Both the position numbers and the translations under genes were made by a program. From Glycomyces salinus (GTDB taxonomy: Bacteria; Actinomycetota; Actinomycetes; Mycobacteriales; Micromonosporaceae), in contig NZ_JAELXW010000032.1 of assembly GCF_016428645.1 (NCBI RefSeq), forward strand, positions 29,087 through 93,086: a stretch of 64,000 nucleotides of DNA, written 5' to 3'. Below, piece after piece: positions 43,353 to 51,880 of the stretch; position 1 is the first letter of the stretch, and each line of letters starts with the position of its first letter. The notes under the pieces were generated by a model. It was not told the origin of the DNA. It was given only the letters and a program-made list of their open reading frames with translations, and did no database searches.

Positions 43353-43934
43353 TTACGCCGCGCCGGTTCCGCTGCGGATCGGTCCGTCGAGGAGTGTCGG
43401 GACGTAGTCGAGCAGCTGGGTGCCTCCGTCGAAGGTCCGCGCCTCGGTGAGTTCGAGACCGACGTCGGGCCAGTTGTCGTAGATGCGGTCTCGGCCGGTC
43501 GCTCCGGTCACCACGGGGAACACGACCACGCGGTACCGGTCCACGAGGCCGGCGGCGAGCAGCGATCGGCACAGGGAGAGGCTTCCCAGGGTGGAGAGCG
43601 GGTGGTCGCTTTCCTCCTTCATGGCCCGCACCGCCTCGACGGCGTCCCCGCTGACCAGGCGCGTGTTCGCCCATTCCAGCGGCTCGCGGAGAGTGTTCGA
43701 GAAGACCGCTTTCGGCACCGCGGCCAGTGTGTCGGTGCCCTCGGGTTGGGATGCGGCGGCCCCGTGCATGAGCCGGTAGGTGGTCGCTCCCATCAGCAGG
43801 GTGCGTTCGGTGTTCGAGTCCTCCTCGAGCCAGCCGAGGTATTCAGGGCCCTCGAGCCCCCAGAACGCGGGCCACCCCTCGGCGGCCCCGTAACCGTCGA
43901 GCGAGGTGATGAAGTCGATCATCAGTTCTTGCAT
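43353..43934 (-). CDS. dihydrofolate reductase-like protein (RibD C-terminal fold)
   Basis: 193 aa. MIDFITSLDGYGAAEGWPAF, RTLLMGATTYRLM, KAVFSNTL, LSTLGSLSLCRSLLAAGLVDRYRVVVFPVV and GLELTEARTFDGGTQLLDY follow the RibD_C/'dihydrofolate reductase family' pattern common in actinobacteria. Such proteins bind NADPH, but most lack proven DHFR activity. The start ATG 43934 is in keeping with family N-termini. It converges on the tRNA and is followed upstream by a membrane-protein gene on the same strand 83 nt away. Confidence 0.85.
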   Translation of the reverse strand: MQELMIDFITSLDGYGAAEGWPAFWGLEGPEYLGWLEEDSNTERTLLMGATTYRLMHGAAASQPEGTDTLAAVPKAVFSNTLREPLEWANTRLVSGDAVEAVRAMKEESDHPLSTLGSLSLCRSLLAAGLVDRYRVVVFPVVTGATGRDRIYDNWPDVGLELTEARTFDGGTQLLDYVPTLLDGPIRSGTGAA

Positions 43935-44017
43935 GATGTTGCTCCTCTTCGATTGAACGTCGATGTTCGGATTGCTTCAGGCTCCGGCCGGGTCGGTCCG
44001 CTCCGCGATGCGGCCCA

Positions 44018-45181
44018 TCACCGGATCCCCGCCGGGCTGCGGCCGGACGGCGGCGAGACCCGACCGCCGGTTCGGCGCGCCCAATACGCGAGCACCGCGA
44101 TGCCGAGCGCCGGGCCCCAGATCGGAAAAGGGAGGAAGACGAACCTCACGACCGCCGCTCCCGGGCCGCCCGAACTCATGGGGCCCATGATGATCCAGTG
44201 CGACGAGAGGGTGACGATCGCCGCCACCGTCAGCCCGGGGATGACGGCCAGCTTGACAGGGACCTCGCGCCCGCCCACGACCGGGATCCATCCGGGGAAG
44301 ACCTCACCCCACCGGCTGATCAGCCCGAGGGTCAGCACCACTCCCACGACACAGGCGAAGGCGAACAGGGCCCCTTGGATGACGGCGGACGTCCCCAGGG
44401 GCTCGGGATCGGCGTTCCACAGGATGACCGTGTCGGGCTCGTCGACGGGGACGTCGCCGAGTCGCCACGGCGTCAACCAGGACAGACGGGCCAGGCCGTA
44501 CGGCACCAGGCACAGTGCCGCGACCACGGTCGCGAACCGGCCCCACTTCGACGACAGCCATGACGGCAGCCCGCGGAACAGTGATCCGGCCGCCGTCCAT
44601 GCCCAGGAGGCGGCCGCCACCGCCATCGCCAGGCCCCAGGCCATCCGCGAGTAGTACCCCTCCGGATCGCTCGTGAAATCGCCCAGGTAGTCGACCGCCG
44701 CCGCACTCGCCTCGCCCAGGATTCCGGTGGCGGCACCGACGATGCCGAGTGCCAGAGCGAGACCGGCCAGCACGTAGCCGACCGGACGCCAGGTCCGGCA
44801 GACCAGCACGATCGCCACGACCGCGCCGATCGGCGCGGCCAGCGCGACCGCGTAACCCAGCGCGGCCATGGACGACCCGTCGGCCATCACGATGGCGAAG
44901 AACGCCGTCTGCGCTGCCGCGCCGAGTCCGACTATCCGGAGCCGCACTTCGGAGGCCCCGGGCGTCAAGGCGATGCCGGCCAGGACGACCCCCGCCACGC
45001 CCGCCGTCAGCAGCATGACGACGGCGGGACCGCGTTCGATCAGTCGATTGACGCCCACTGCGGCGGTGTCTCCCGAGCCGTACGGATACGCGTCGGGCGC
45101 GGCCGACCAGACGAGGGCGGCGACCACCGCTGCCGAAGACACGATCAGTGAGACCACCCACCGCTTGCGAGCGTTCTCCAT
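44018..45181 (-). CDS. polytopic membrane protein, unknown function
   Basis: 387 aa with about nine hydrophobic segments, starting at ATG 45181 (GGAGGGAC upstream). After the first helix an outer loop SAAPDAYPYGSGD appears, then LLTAGVAGVVLAGIAL, a loop with VDYLGDFTSDPEGYYSRMAWG, and late segments LSRWGEVFPGWIPVVGG-like and VVRFVFLPFPIWGPALGIAVLAYW. The pattern is that of unassigned actinobacterial integral membrane proteins. No transport or enzyme motif was recognised. The start chosen removes a Pro/Arg-rich upstream extension to 45559. Confidence 0.72.
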   Translation of the reverse strand: MENARKRWVVSLIVSSAAVVAALVWSAAPDAYPYGSGDTAAVGVNRLIERGPAVVMLLTAGVAGVVLAGIALTPGASEVRLRIVGLGAAAQTAFFAIVMADGSSMAALGYAVALAAPIGAVVAIVLVCRTWRPVGYVLAGLALALGIVGAATGILGEASAAAVDYLGDFTSDPEGYYSRMAWGLAMAVAAASWAWTAAGSLFRGLPSWLSSKWGRFATVVAALCLVPYGLARLSWLTPWRLGDVPVDEPDTVILWNADPEPLGTSAVIQGALFAFACVVGVVLTLGLISRWGEVFPGWIPVVGGREVPVKLAVIPGLTVAAIVTLSSHWIIMGPMSSGGPGAAVVRFVFLPFPIWGPALGIAVLAYWARRTGGRVSPPSGRSPAGIR

Positions 45182-45585
45182 GGACTGTCCCTCCGCACGG
45201 CTGGGGCCGCCCGGATCTCGGCGGCCGATGACTCCAGTCTCAACGCGGTGCGGTTCGAGGGAAGTCACGCCTGCGAGTGAACGGCCTCCCCCGCGAGGGG
45301 GGCGGCGCCGATGTCGCGCCGGTTCAGATTTCGACGGCCCCTCAGGGCCCAGATCGGGCGCTGCCAGGGGGCGCCGGACGTGGCTCGGCGATAGGTGCCC
45401 TGCTTCAGGGGCGCTGATGTGGCATCGGGCGCGAGCGGTTCGGGAGGTGGCGCGCCGTTCGCTGCCACCTTCATTGTCTATCACCCCGGGCGAGCAACCG
45501 CTGTCACTGGGTTCGGAGAATGGCCTCTGACCTGGGGCAGAATATGCGGGCGGCCGCAAGGGCCCACGAACAGAGGAGACATCGA
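45182..45585. other. 404-nt intergenic region without a recognisable gene
   Basis: Divergent upstream region of the membrane protein and the glycosyltransferase. The short frames present have shadow-like Arg/Pro composition. Three small hairpins are visible (CCCCC-GCGA-GGGGG at about 45289, CCCCT-CAGGG around 45341, CCCTG-CTT-CAGGG around 45399). The GAGGAG ribosome site of the next gene lies at 45573-45578. No dyad operator or RNA gene was recognised. Confidence 0.5.
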
Positions 45586-46803
45586 ATGCGTGTTTTGCTC
45601 GCCTCCCGCGGCTCTCGCGGGGACATCGAACCGCTCGCCGGGCTCGCCGCCCGCCTGGTCGCCCGCGAAGCCGAGGTCGTGGTCGCCGCGCCGCCGGACC
45701 GCGAATTCGCCGACCTGCTCGACCGCGCCGGCGCGCGGCACCTCCCGGTGGACGCGCCCGCCCGCGAGATGGTCCAGGCCATCGGCAAAGGGACCGGTCC
45801 GAGCATGCAGCAGCACATCGGCGAGATCCTCGCCTCCCACGGCCCGGCGTTCACCACGGTCGCCGGCGACTGCGACGCGATCGTCGCTACCGGCCTGTTC
45901 CCGGTCGTGGCCACCGCCCAGGCCGCCGCCGAGCGGTACGGCATCCCCTTCGCCAGCGCCGCCCTCCAGCCGACGACCCTGCCCTCCCACACCCAGCGGC
46001 CCTTCCCCATGCCCGGCTGGCCGCTCCCCGACGACGTGAACGACAACCGCGAGCTGTGGGAGTGGGACAAGCGGAAGATGCAGGCGATCTTCGGCGGGCC
46101 GGTCAACGCCTACCGCGAAGCGATCGGCCTGCCGCCCACCGACGACGTCCGCACCCGGACCCTGACCGACCACCGCTGGCTCGCCACGGACCCGGTCCTG
46201 AGCCCGTGGGAGCCGACCGACCTCAACGAGGTCGTCCAGACCGGGTCGTGGATCCTCCCCGACGAGCGCCCACTGCCCGCCGACCTGGAAGCCTTCCTCG
46301 ACGCGGGCGAGCCGCCGGTCTACGTCGGCTTCGGCTCCATCCCCGTCCGCGACGCCGAGGCCGCCGCCCGAGCCGTGATCGAGTCGGTCCGCGCCCACGA
46401 CCGCCGTCTCGTGCTCTCGCGCGGCTGGGCCCGCCTGGCCGCGATCGACGAGGGCGAGGACTGCTTCGTCGTCGACGAGGTGAACCAGCAGGCGCTCTTC
46501 ACGCGGGTGGCCGCGATCGTCCACCACGGCGGCGCCGGGACCACCCACACCGCGACCCGCTCGGGCACGCCCCAGGTGGTGGTGCCGCAGATCGTCGACC
46601 AGCCCTATTGGGGCCGCCGCGTCGCCGAACTGGACGTGGGCGCCGTCCACGACGGCCCCGTGCCGACGAGGGAGACCCTCACCGCCGCCCTGGCGACCGC
46701 GCTCGCACCCGAGACACGGCAGCGCGCCGCCGAGGTCGGCCCCACGATCCGCACCGACGGCGCCGAGGTCGCGGCGAAACTCGTCCTCGACATGACCGCA
46801 TAG
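45586..46803 (+). CDS. GT1-family glycosyltransferase (MGT/UGT-like)
   Basis: 405 aa. MRVLLASRGSRGDIEPLAGLA is the typical N-terminal acceptor-domain start, and the donor-binding C-terminal box HHGGAGTTHTATRSGTPQVV, then PQIVDQPYWGRRV, is the PSPG-like signature of sterol/macrolide glucosyltransferases. It transfers a sugar from an NDP-sugar to a lipophilic acceptor; the acceptor is unknown. ATG 45586 follows GAGGAG; the longer frame to 45520 lacks support. No antibiotic cluster is adjacent, so resistance or lipid modification are both possible. Confidence 0.88.
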   Translation: MRVLLASRGSRGDIEPLAGLAARLVAREAEVVVAAPPDREFADLLDRAGARHLPVDAPAREMVQAIGKGTGPSMQQHIGEILASHGPAFTTVAGDCDAIVATGLFPVVATAQAAAERYGIPFASAALQPTTLPSHTQRPFPMPGWPLPDDVNDNRELWEWDKRKMQAIFGGPVNAYREAIGLPPTDDVRTRTLTDHRWLATDPVLSPWEPTDLNEVVQTGSWILPDERPLPADLEAFLDAGEPPVYVGFGSIPVRDAEAAARAVIESVRAHDRRLVLSRGWARLAAIDEGEDCFVVDEVNQQALFTRVAAIVHHGGAGTTHTATRSGTPQVVVPQIVDQPYWGRRVAELDVGAVHDGPVPTRETLTAALATALAPETRQRAAEVGPTIRTDGAEVAAKLVLDMTA

Positions 46804-46810
46804 GCCCCGC

Positions 46811-46862
46811 GCCGAGGTCGAGCGGACGCGACCGCCTATCGGTGGCGGAGCTCGACCTCGGC
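46811..46862. terminator. bidirectional terminator
   Basis: Perfect 12-bp arms GCCGAGGTCGAG (46811-46822) and CTCGACCTCGGC (46851-46862) with a 28-nt loop, between the converging glycosyltransferase and LysR genes. The right arm lies in the LysR C-terminal codons. Confidence 0.75.
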
Positions 46863-47741
46863 GGCCACCTTGCGGAAGGCGTCGAGGACCTGGCGGACCG
46901 CGAGGCGCTCGGCCTTGTCGGGCCGGACCATCGCCGAGATGTGGCGCCTGCAGGGGATGCCGGTGAGCGGGCGGAGGACGAGGCCGGCGCCGGTCGGAGT
47001 GGTGAAGCGGGGCAGAACGGCGAGTCGCTCGCCGCCCGCGACGAGCGACTCGACGAGGCGGTTGTCGCGGAGCCGTTGGACGACTTTCAGTTCGACGCCG
47101 GTGGACCGCTCGACCGACTCGATCACGGAGTCGAACGGGTAGCCCTTCGGGACGCCGATCCATTCCCACTCGGTGAGGTCGTCGGGGCTCACGGCGTCCC
47201 GCGCGGCGAGCGGGTGGTCGGCGGACATGGCGATGTCGAGGGGCTCGAGCGCGAGGGAGACGACCTTCAGGGCCCCGGCGCGCGCCGGTCGGGGAGCGGT
47301 GAAGCTGTGGGCGATGACGATGTCGTTGTCCACTGCGAGGTCGGCGAACTCGGCCTCGGCGATGTCGAAGTCGCTGCACTGCAAGGTGATGGCGCTGGAG
47401 GCGAGTTCGCGCATGACACCCGCGAAGAGGAAGGTCGCGGCGCTCGGGAGGGCGGCTATGGTGACGTTGCCGGTGGGTTCGCCCCGGAACCGGTCCCATT
47501 CGGCCCGCACCTGCTCGACGGTCGCGGCGATCTCGGCGCCGCCGTCGGCCAGTAGCCTGCCGGCCTCGGTGAGGCGCAGGCCCCGGCCCGAGGGCTCGAC
47601 GAGTGCCATGCCGAACTCGCGGCCGGCGGCCTTGAGCTGCTGCGAGACCGCCGAGGGGGTGCGGTGGGTCGCCTTGGCGACCGCCGTGACGCTGCCGCGC
47701 AGGGACAACTCCCGCAGGAGTTCCAGGTGTCGCACATCCAT
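46836..47741 (-). CDS. LysR-family regulator
   Basis: 301 aa. The N-terminal winged helix is LRELSLRGSVTAVAKATHRT, then PSAVSQQLKAAGREFG and the wing LVEPSGRGLRLTEAGRLL. The C-terminal periplasmic-binding-like co-inducer domain follows. ATG 47741 is 6 nt after a TAGTAT -10 box (minus strand 47748-47753), so the mRNA is probably leaderless. It is divergent from an EamA transporter across one 25-bp dyad, the usual arrangement for a LysR regulator and its single target. Confidence 0.9.
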   Translation of the reverse strand: MDVRHLELLRELSLRGSVTAVAKATHRTPSAVSQQLKAAGREFGMALVEPSGRGLRLTEAGRLLADGGAEIAATVEQVRAEWDRFRGEPTGNVTIAALPSAATFLFAGVMRELASSAITLQCSDFDIAEAEFADLAVDNDIVIAHSFTAPRPARAGALKVVSLALEPLDIAMSADHPLAARDAVSPDDLTEWEWIGVPKGYPFDSVIESVERSTGVELKVVQRLRDNRLVESLVAGGERLAVLPRFTTPTGAGLVLRPLTGIPCRRHISAMVRPDKAERLAVRQVLDAFRKVAAEVELRHR

Positions 47742-47746
47742 TAAGC

Positions 47747-47771
47747 AATACTACACAATACGTGTAGTATT
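47747..47771. promoter_or_regulatory. LysR-type operator dyad between lysR and eamA genes
   Basis: AATACTACAC (47747-47756), spacer AATAC, GTGTAGTATT (47762-47771): perfect 10-bp inverted arms. Each arm contains a TAGTAT -10-like hexamer, one for each direction (minus 47748-47753, plus 47766-47771). Binding would therefore cover both promoters. Confidence 0.75.
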
Positions 47772-47812
47772 TTTCGTTTGTTCTTTACGGTATGGGCGCT
47801 CATGATTGGCCC

Positions 47813-49000
47813 ATGCCGACCCGCCACGTACTGCTCGCCATGGCCGTCGCCCTCATGTGGGGCCTCAACTTCATCGCCATCGACGCCTCGCTCGCGCACT
47901 TCCCGCCGATGTTCCTGGTGGCGTTGCGGTTCGCGATGATCGCGATCCCGACCGTCCTGCTGGTCCCCCGCCCGGACGTGCCGCTGCGCTGGCTGGTCGG
48001 CTACGGGCTCGGCTTCGGCACGATCCAGTTCACGTTCCTTTACGGGGGCATGGCCACCGGGATGCCCGCCGGACTGGCGTCCCTGGTGCTCCAGGCCTCC
48101 GGGCCGTTCACGATGCTGCTGGGCGCCACCTTTCTGCGGGAGCGCGTCACCGGCCGCCAGATCCTCGGCGTCCTGATCGCGGTCGGCGGCTTCGCCCTGG
48201 TCGGGTGGCAGCGGGCCGAACACGCCAGCGCCATCCCATTCCTGCTCACGCTCGCGGGCGCCCTCGGCTGGGCGATCGGCAACATCTGCAACCGCCAGGC
48301 CAAGGCCGCCAACCCCTTCCACCTGACGCTGTGGATGACCGCGGTCCCGCCGCTGCCGATGCTCGCGATCGCGCTCGCGGCCGAGGGCCCGTCGCGCATC
48401 GCCGGCTCGCTGACCGACTGGAGCGACCCGGGCGCGCTGAACGCTCTGCTCGGTCTCCTCTACACCGTCGTCATCGGGACCGTCCTCGGTTCGGGCCTGT
48501 GGACCTGGCTCATGGCCCGCCACAACGCGGGCGTCGTCGCGCCGTTCTCGATGCTGGTCCCGGTAGCGGGCTTGACCGCCGCCTGGCTGATCCTCGGCGA
48601 GACGGTCACGACCCCGGAGCTGCTGGGCGGGGCCCTGGTCGTCGGCGGCGTGCTGCTCGGCAACGCCCGCTTCCGCCGTTCCACGCGGCGGCGCCTGCCT
48701 GCGGTTCCCGCGCCGGAGCCGGCCTCTACTCGGCTCTCGGCGACTTCACGGCCGACGCTGAGCGGACCGCGGGAGTGTCCGAGTGGTCAGGCCAGTTCTC
48801 GCTCCAGCCATTCGAGGATCTCGGGTGTCGCAGGGTCGGCGATGTCGGCGTACTCGGTGTGGCGCTTCAGGTATTTGGCCACGTATGGGCAGACGGGCAC
48901 GATCCGCATGGAGGACTCGCGTGTGTCATCGAGCGCCCGGTGGACCAGTGCCGCTGCCAGTCCCTGGCCGGTGAATGCGTCGTCGACTTCGGTGTGGTAG
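47813..49000 (+). CDS. EamA-family (DMT) exporter with an anomalous C-terminal extension
   Basis: Ten-helix drug/metabolite transporter. ALMWGLNFIAIDASLAHFPP at the start, the repeat boundary GRQILGVLIAVGGFALVGW, GNICNRQAKAANP, and VAPFSMLVPVAGLTAAWLILGE at the second repeat are EamA hallmarks. A normal protein would end near residue 300 (about 48700). This frame runs on without a stop to 49000, adding about 90 residues, of which the last 70 are antisense to the neighbouring GNAT gene. ATG 47813 is preferred; ATG 47792 is an alternative. Probable target of the divergent LysR. The family call is firm; the C-terminus is doubtful. Confidence 0.8.
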   Translation: MPTRHVLLAMAVALMWGLNFIAIDASLAHFPPMFLVALRFAMIAIPTVLLVPRPDVPLRWLVGYGLGFGTIQFTFLYGGMATGMPAGLASLVLQASGPFTMLLGATFLRERVTGRQILGVLIAVGGFALVGWQRAEHASAIPFLLTLAGALGWAIGNICNRQAKAANPFHLTLWMTAVPPLPMLAIALAAEGPSRIAGSLTDWSDPGALNALLGLLYTVVIGTVLGSGLWTWLMARHNAGVVAPFSMLVPVAGLTAAWLILGETVTTPELLGGALVVGGVLLGNARFRRSTRRRLPAVPAPEPASTRLSATSRPTLSGPRECPSGQASSRSSHSRISGVAGSAMSAYSVWRFRYLATYGQTGTIRMEDSRVSSSARWTSAAASPWPVNASSTSVW

Positions 49001-49125
49001 AAGACGCGCTGGTCACCGCGATCGCGATAGGCGGTCAGTCCGGCTCTGCGGCCCTCGACCGCGATCTCGTACCGGTGCTTCGCGTCGATCCGTTCGACGA
49101 TCGGGTCGGTCGGGGACTGTGTCAC
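48787..49125 (-). CDS. small GNAT-like acetyltransferase (Acetyltransf_CG type)
   Basis: 112 aa. HRYEIAVEGRRAGLTAYRD, VFYHTEVDDAFTGQGLAAALV (acetyl-CoA loop GQGLA) and IVPVCPYVAKYLKRHTEYADI match the short YjdJ/PF14542 class with a C-x(n)-Y ending. GTG 49125 overlaps the pirin stop (GTGA), so it is translated with the pirin gene upstream. The longer frame to 49962 is antisense noise over the pirin gene. The substrate is unknown. Confidence 0.85.
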   Translation of the reverse strand: MTQSPTDPIVERIDAKHRYEIAVEGRRAGLTAYRDRGDQRVFYHTEVDDAFTGQGLAAALVHRALDDTRESSMRIVPVCPYVAKYLKRHTEYADIADPATPEILEWLERELA

Positions 49126-50141
49126 GGCGTGTCCTGCTTTCCTGGATCGGCGGTGCCTCGGCGGGGGTTCCCGCGCGGGGTGATTACGGCGTTGGGCAGG
49201 CGCGGTGCGGTCAGGCGGTCGCCCGGATATCCCTCGACTTCGCCGAAGCGGTCGGAGCCGGCCTCCCAGTCCTCGCGGGCTCGGACGATGTCGTCGTGGC
49301 TGCGGCCGATGAAGTTCCACCACATGACGATCTCCTCCTCGAAGGGCGGACCGCCGAGCAGGATCGTCCTGGCGGGCGCGTCCGAATCGTTCTCCAGTGC
49401 GAGGGTGCCGGTGCCGCGAGGTCGGTAGCCGAGGCCGCCCGGGCGGAGGACCGTGCCGGCGAGTCGAACGTCGCCGCTGTCGACGAGCAGGCCGTGCTCG
49501 AAGGAGGGGGCGACGGCGAGTTCGACCGCGGCGCGCGGTTCGAGGTCGATCTGGGCGCCGAGCAGCGGCGTGAACGTCCGCACCGGCGAGGTGTCGCCCG
49601 CCAGGGTGCCGAGGAAGACCCTGATCCGGGCGCCGTCGATCCGCACGGTTCGGGGCGCATGGTGCTGGAAGCCGCGGGCGGCGTCGCGATGCTCCTCGGG
49701 CAGCGCCACCCACAGTTGGACGCCGTGCACGATCTGGGTGTCCGGCGTGGAAACCTCCGAGTGGCAGATGCCGTGTCCACCGGTCATCAGGTTCACCTCG
49801 CCCGGCCGGATTCGGGCGAGGGTGCCGAGGCTGTCGCGGTGCTCGATCTCCCCGGCGAACAGCCAGCTCACCGTCTGGAGGCCGGTGTGGGGGTGCGGCG
49901 GGAGGTCCATGCCGCCCGAAGCAGGGACTTCGACCGGACCGTAGTGGTCGGCGAAGCACCACGCCCCGATGAGGGTCCGGGCCCGCTGCGGGAGCGTTCG
50001 CCGCACGTGAAGGGCCCGCGGTCCGCCCAACGGCACGTCCCGCGGTGCGAGCACGTCGACCTGAGGCTCCCTCGTCGGCCGGTCGGCCTCATCGGGGGCG
50101 CCGCACTGCAGTGCCTCGGGTGCTGTTTCGGCATTGCTCAT
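49122..50141 (-). CDS. pirin-family cupin protein 1
   Basis: 339 aa bicupin. Metal ligands of pirins are present: DLPPHPHTGLQTVSW (HPH) and GHGICHSEVS (H-x-E). RALHVRRTLPQRARTLIGAWCFADHYGP is the pirin N-terminus; the C-terminal segment EEIVMWWNFIGRSHDDIVRAREDWE is also typical. Pirins are Fe(II)-binding redox sensors or quercetin 2,3-dioxygenases. A near-copy of the MarR operator half-site sits 23 nt upstream of ATG 50141. It heads a two-gene unit with the GNAT gene. Confidence 0.9.
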   Translation of the reverse strand: MSNAETAPEALQCGAPDEADRPTREPQVDVLAPRDVPLGGPRALHVRRTLPQRARTLIGAWCFADHYGPVEVPASGGMDLPPHPHTGLQTVSWLFAGEIEHRDSLGTLARIRPGEVNLMTGGHGICHSEVSTPDTQIVHGVQLWVALPEEHRDAARGFQHHAPRTVRIDGARIRVFLGTLAGDTSPVRTFTPLLGAQIDLEPRAAVELAVAPSFEHGLLVDSGDVRLAGTVLRPGGLGYRPRGTGTLALENDSDAPARTILLGGPPFEEEIVMWWNFIGRSHDDIVRAREDWEAGSDRFGEVEGYPGDRLTAPRLPNAVITPRGNPRRGTADPGKQDTP

Positions 50142-50163
50142 CGAGACCGGCTCCCATGCGAAC

Positions 50164-50173
50164 TAGATGTCAC
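50164..50173. promoter_or_regulatory. MarR half-site upstream of pirin 1
   Basis: TAGATGTCAC matches the arm TAGATGACAC of the MarR dyad at 50787-50796 in 9 of 10 positions. It lies between the marR stop and the pirin 1 start. Confidence 0.5.
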
Positions 50174-50269
50174 GTCGATTGTCGCGCCGCGTGCGTGCCG
50201 GGCGGCGGATTCCGGCGGGCCGGTCCGGGCGAACGGGTCTGGGCCGGGTCGCACCGGCACCCCCGCTTT

Positions 50270-50737
50270 TCAGGATCGGTCCTGGTCGAGGCGGTCGACG
50301 ATCCGCTGGGAGATCTGTCCCAGGGTCCGCAGCTCGGCGGTGGTGACGTGGTCGAGGAACACTCTGCGCACCGTCTCCACGTGGGGCGGGGCCGCGGCCT
50401 CGATGGCCTCGCGGCCGTGGGAGGTGATCACGACGAACGCGCCGCGCCCGTCCTCGGCGCACTCCTCGCGGGCCACCAGGTCGCGCTTGATCATGCGGCG
50501 GATCTGGTGGGAGAGGCGGCTCTGCTCCCAGTCGATCTCCCTGGCCAGCTCCTGGAAGCGCACGCGGCCCTCGGGCACGTCGGTGAGCGCGACGAGGACC
50601 TCGAAGTCGGCCCCCGACAGACCGGATTTGGCCTGGAGGTCGGCGCCCAGGCGCGAGGTGAGCTTCTGGTGCAGCCGGATGAAGGCGCGCCAGTCGCGCT
50701 GTTCCTCGCTGCTCAGCCACTGCACGGTGTCGTCCAT
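50270..50737 (-). CDS. MarR-family regulator of the pirin genes
   Basis: 155 aa from ATG 50737. WEQSRLSHQIRRMIKRDLVARE is the winged-helix recognition region, followed by the wing GRGAFVVITSHGREAIEAA; N- and C-terminal helices form the dimer interface. TAGGAT (minus strand 50745-50750) lies 7 nt before the ATG, so a leaderless start at 50737 is preferred over ATG 50746. It is flanked on both sides by pirin genes. The perfect dyad at 50764-50796 separates it from pirin 2, and a half-site lies before pirin 1, so it probably represses both and itself. Confidence 0.9.
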   Translation of the reverse strand: MDDTVQWLSSEEQRDWRAFIRLHQKLTSRLGADLQAKSGLSGADFEVLVALTDVPEGRVRFQELAREIDWEQSRLSHQIRRMIKRDLVAREECAEDGRGAFVVITSHGREAIEAAAPPHVETVRRVFLDHVTTAELRTLGQISQRIVDRLDQDRS

Positions 50738-50763
50738 GGGCTCCATCCTACCTAGTTCTTGAC

Positions 50764-50796
50764 GTGTCATCTATCTAGTGCTAACTTAGATGACAC
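50764..50796. promoter_or_regulatory. MarR operator dyad
   Basis: GTGTCATCTA (50764-50773) and TAGATGACAC (50787-50796) are perfect inverted 10-bp arms separated by 13 nt. They lie upstream of both marR and pirin 2. A second weak dyad TGATGCGTCA follows at about 50833-50842. Confidence 0.78.
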
Positions 50797-50870
50797 ATCA
50801 TGGTTCGCATCGACCCAAAGCGAGCTAGAAGATGATGCGTCATTTATATGGCCATCGAAGGAGCAGCATC

Positions 50871-51842
50871 ATGCCCGCCGTCACCGTCGAGGACCTCCTG
50901 GTCCTGCCGAGACTCCCCGAACTCGACCCGGCCGCGACCCGCTTCCGGCCGGTCCACCGGCTCGTCACCGCGCCGCTCGGCCTCGAAGGCGAGGGCTTCC
51001 AGGTCCGCCGCGGCTTCGCCGGCGTCCCGACGAGCGAGCTGGACCCGTTCATCCACTTCGACCACATGGGCGAGGTCGAGCTCGCCCCGGGCGAGCCGAT
51101 GGGCACGCCCTGGCACCCGCACCGCGGCTTCGAGACCGTCAGCTACATCATCGACGGCGCCATCGAGCACCAGGACTCCAACGGCGGCGGCGGCACGATC
51201 ACCGACGGCGACACCCAGTGGATGACCGCCGGGGCCGGGATCCTCCACATCGAGACCCCGCCCGAGCGCCTCGTCGCCGGCGGCGGCGTCTTCCACGGCA
51301 CCCAGCTGTGGGTCAACCTCCCGAAGGCCATGAAGTTCGCCCCGCCCCGCTACCAGGACATCCGCGGCGCCCAGGCCGCGCTGCTCACGACGCCCGACGG
51401 CGGCGCGCTCATCCGGGTCATCGCCGGATCGATCGCCGGTCACGCCGGGCCGGGCGCCACGCACACGCCGATCACGCTCGCCCACCTCACCATCGAGCCC
51501 GGCGCCCGCGTCGACCTCCCCTGGGACCCCGGCCACAACGCGCTCGTGTACGCCCTCAACGGCTCCGGCACCGTCGGCGAGGAGCGGCGGCCCATCGGCA
51601 TGGGCCGGCTCGCCGTCCTCGGCGCGGGCGAGGCCCTGCGATTGGGCGCCGACCCGCGGCAGGAGGCGCGCTCCCCGAAGCTCGACCTCTACGTGATGGG
51701 CGGGCAGCCGATTCGCGAACCGGTCTTCCACTACGGCCCGTTCGTGATGAACTCCCGTCAGGAGGTCATCCAGGCCGTCGAGGACTACCAGGCCGGACGG
51801 CTCGGAGTAATCCCCGCCGAACGGGTACCCCACACAGACTGA
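50871..51842 (+). CDS. pirin-family cupin protein 2
   Basis: 323 aa. ATG 50871 has AAGGAG 7 nt upstream; the longer frame lacks a ribosome site. Pirin ligands are complete: PWHPHRGFETVSY (HPH) and GAGILHIETP (H-x-E). DPFIHFDHMGEVELAPGEP and GTQLWVNLPKAMKFAPPRYQ are standard. It is a second, diverged pirin facing the marR gene. Followed 38 nt later by an NmrA-type gene on the same strand, likely in one operon. Confidence 0.9.
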   Translation: MPAVTVEDLLVLPRLPELDPAATRFRPVHRLVTAPLGLEGEGFQVRRGFAGVPTSELDPFIHFDHMGEVELAPGEPMGTPWHPHRGFETVSYIIDGAIEHQDSNGGGGTITDGDTQWMTAGAGILHIETPPERLVAGGGVFHGTQLWVNLPKAMKFAPPRYQDIRGAQAALLTTPDGGALIRVIAGSIAGHAGPGATHTPITLAHLTIEPGARVDLPWDPGHNALVYALNGSGTVGEERRPIGMGRLAVLGAGEALRLGADPRQEARSPKLDLYVMGGQPIREPVFHYGPFVMNSRQEVIQAVEDYQAGRLGVIPAERVPHTD

Positions 51843-51880
51843 CCGGCACGACACTGAAGATCGAACTGAAAGGCAAGAAC

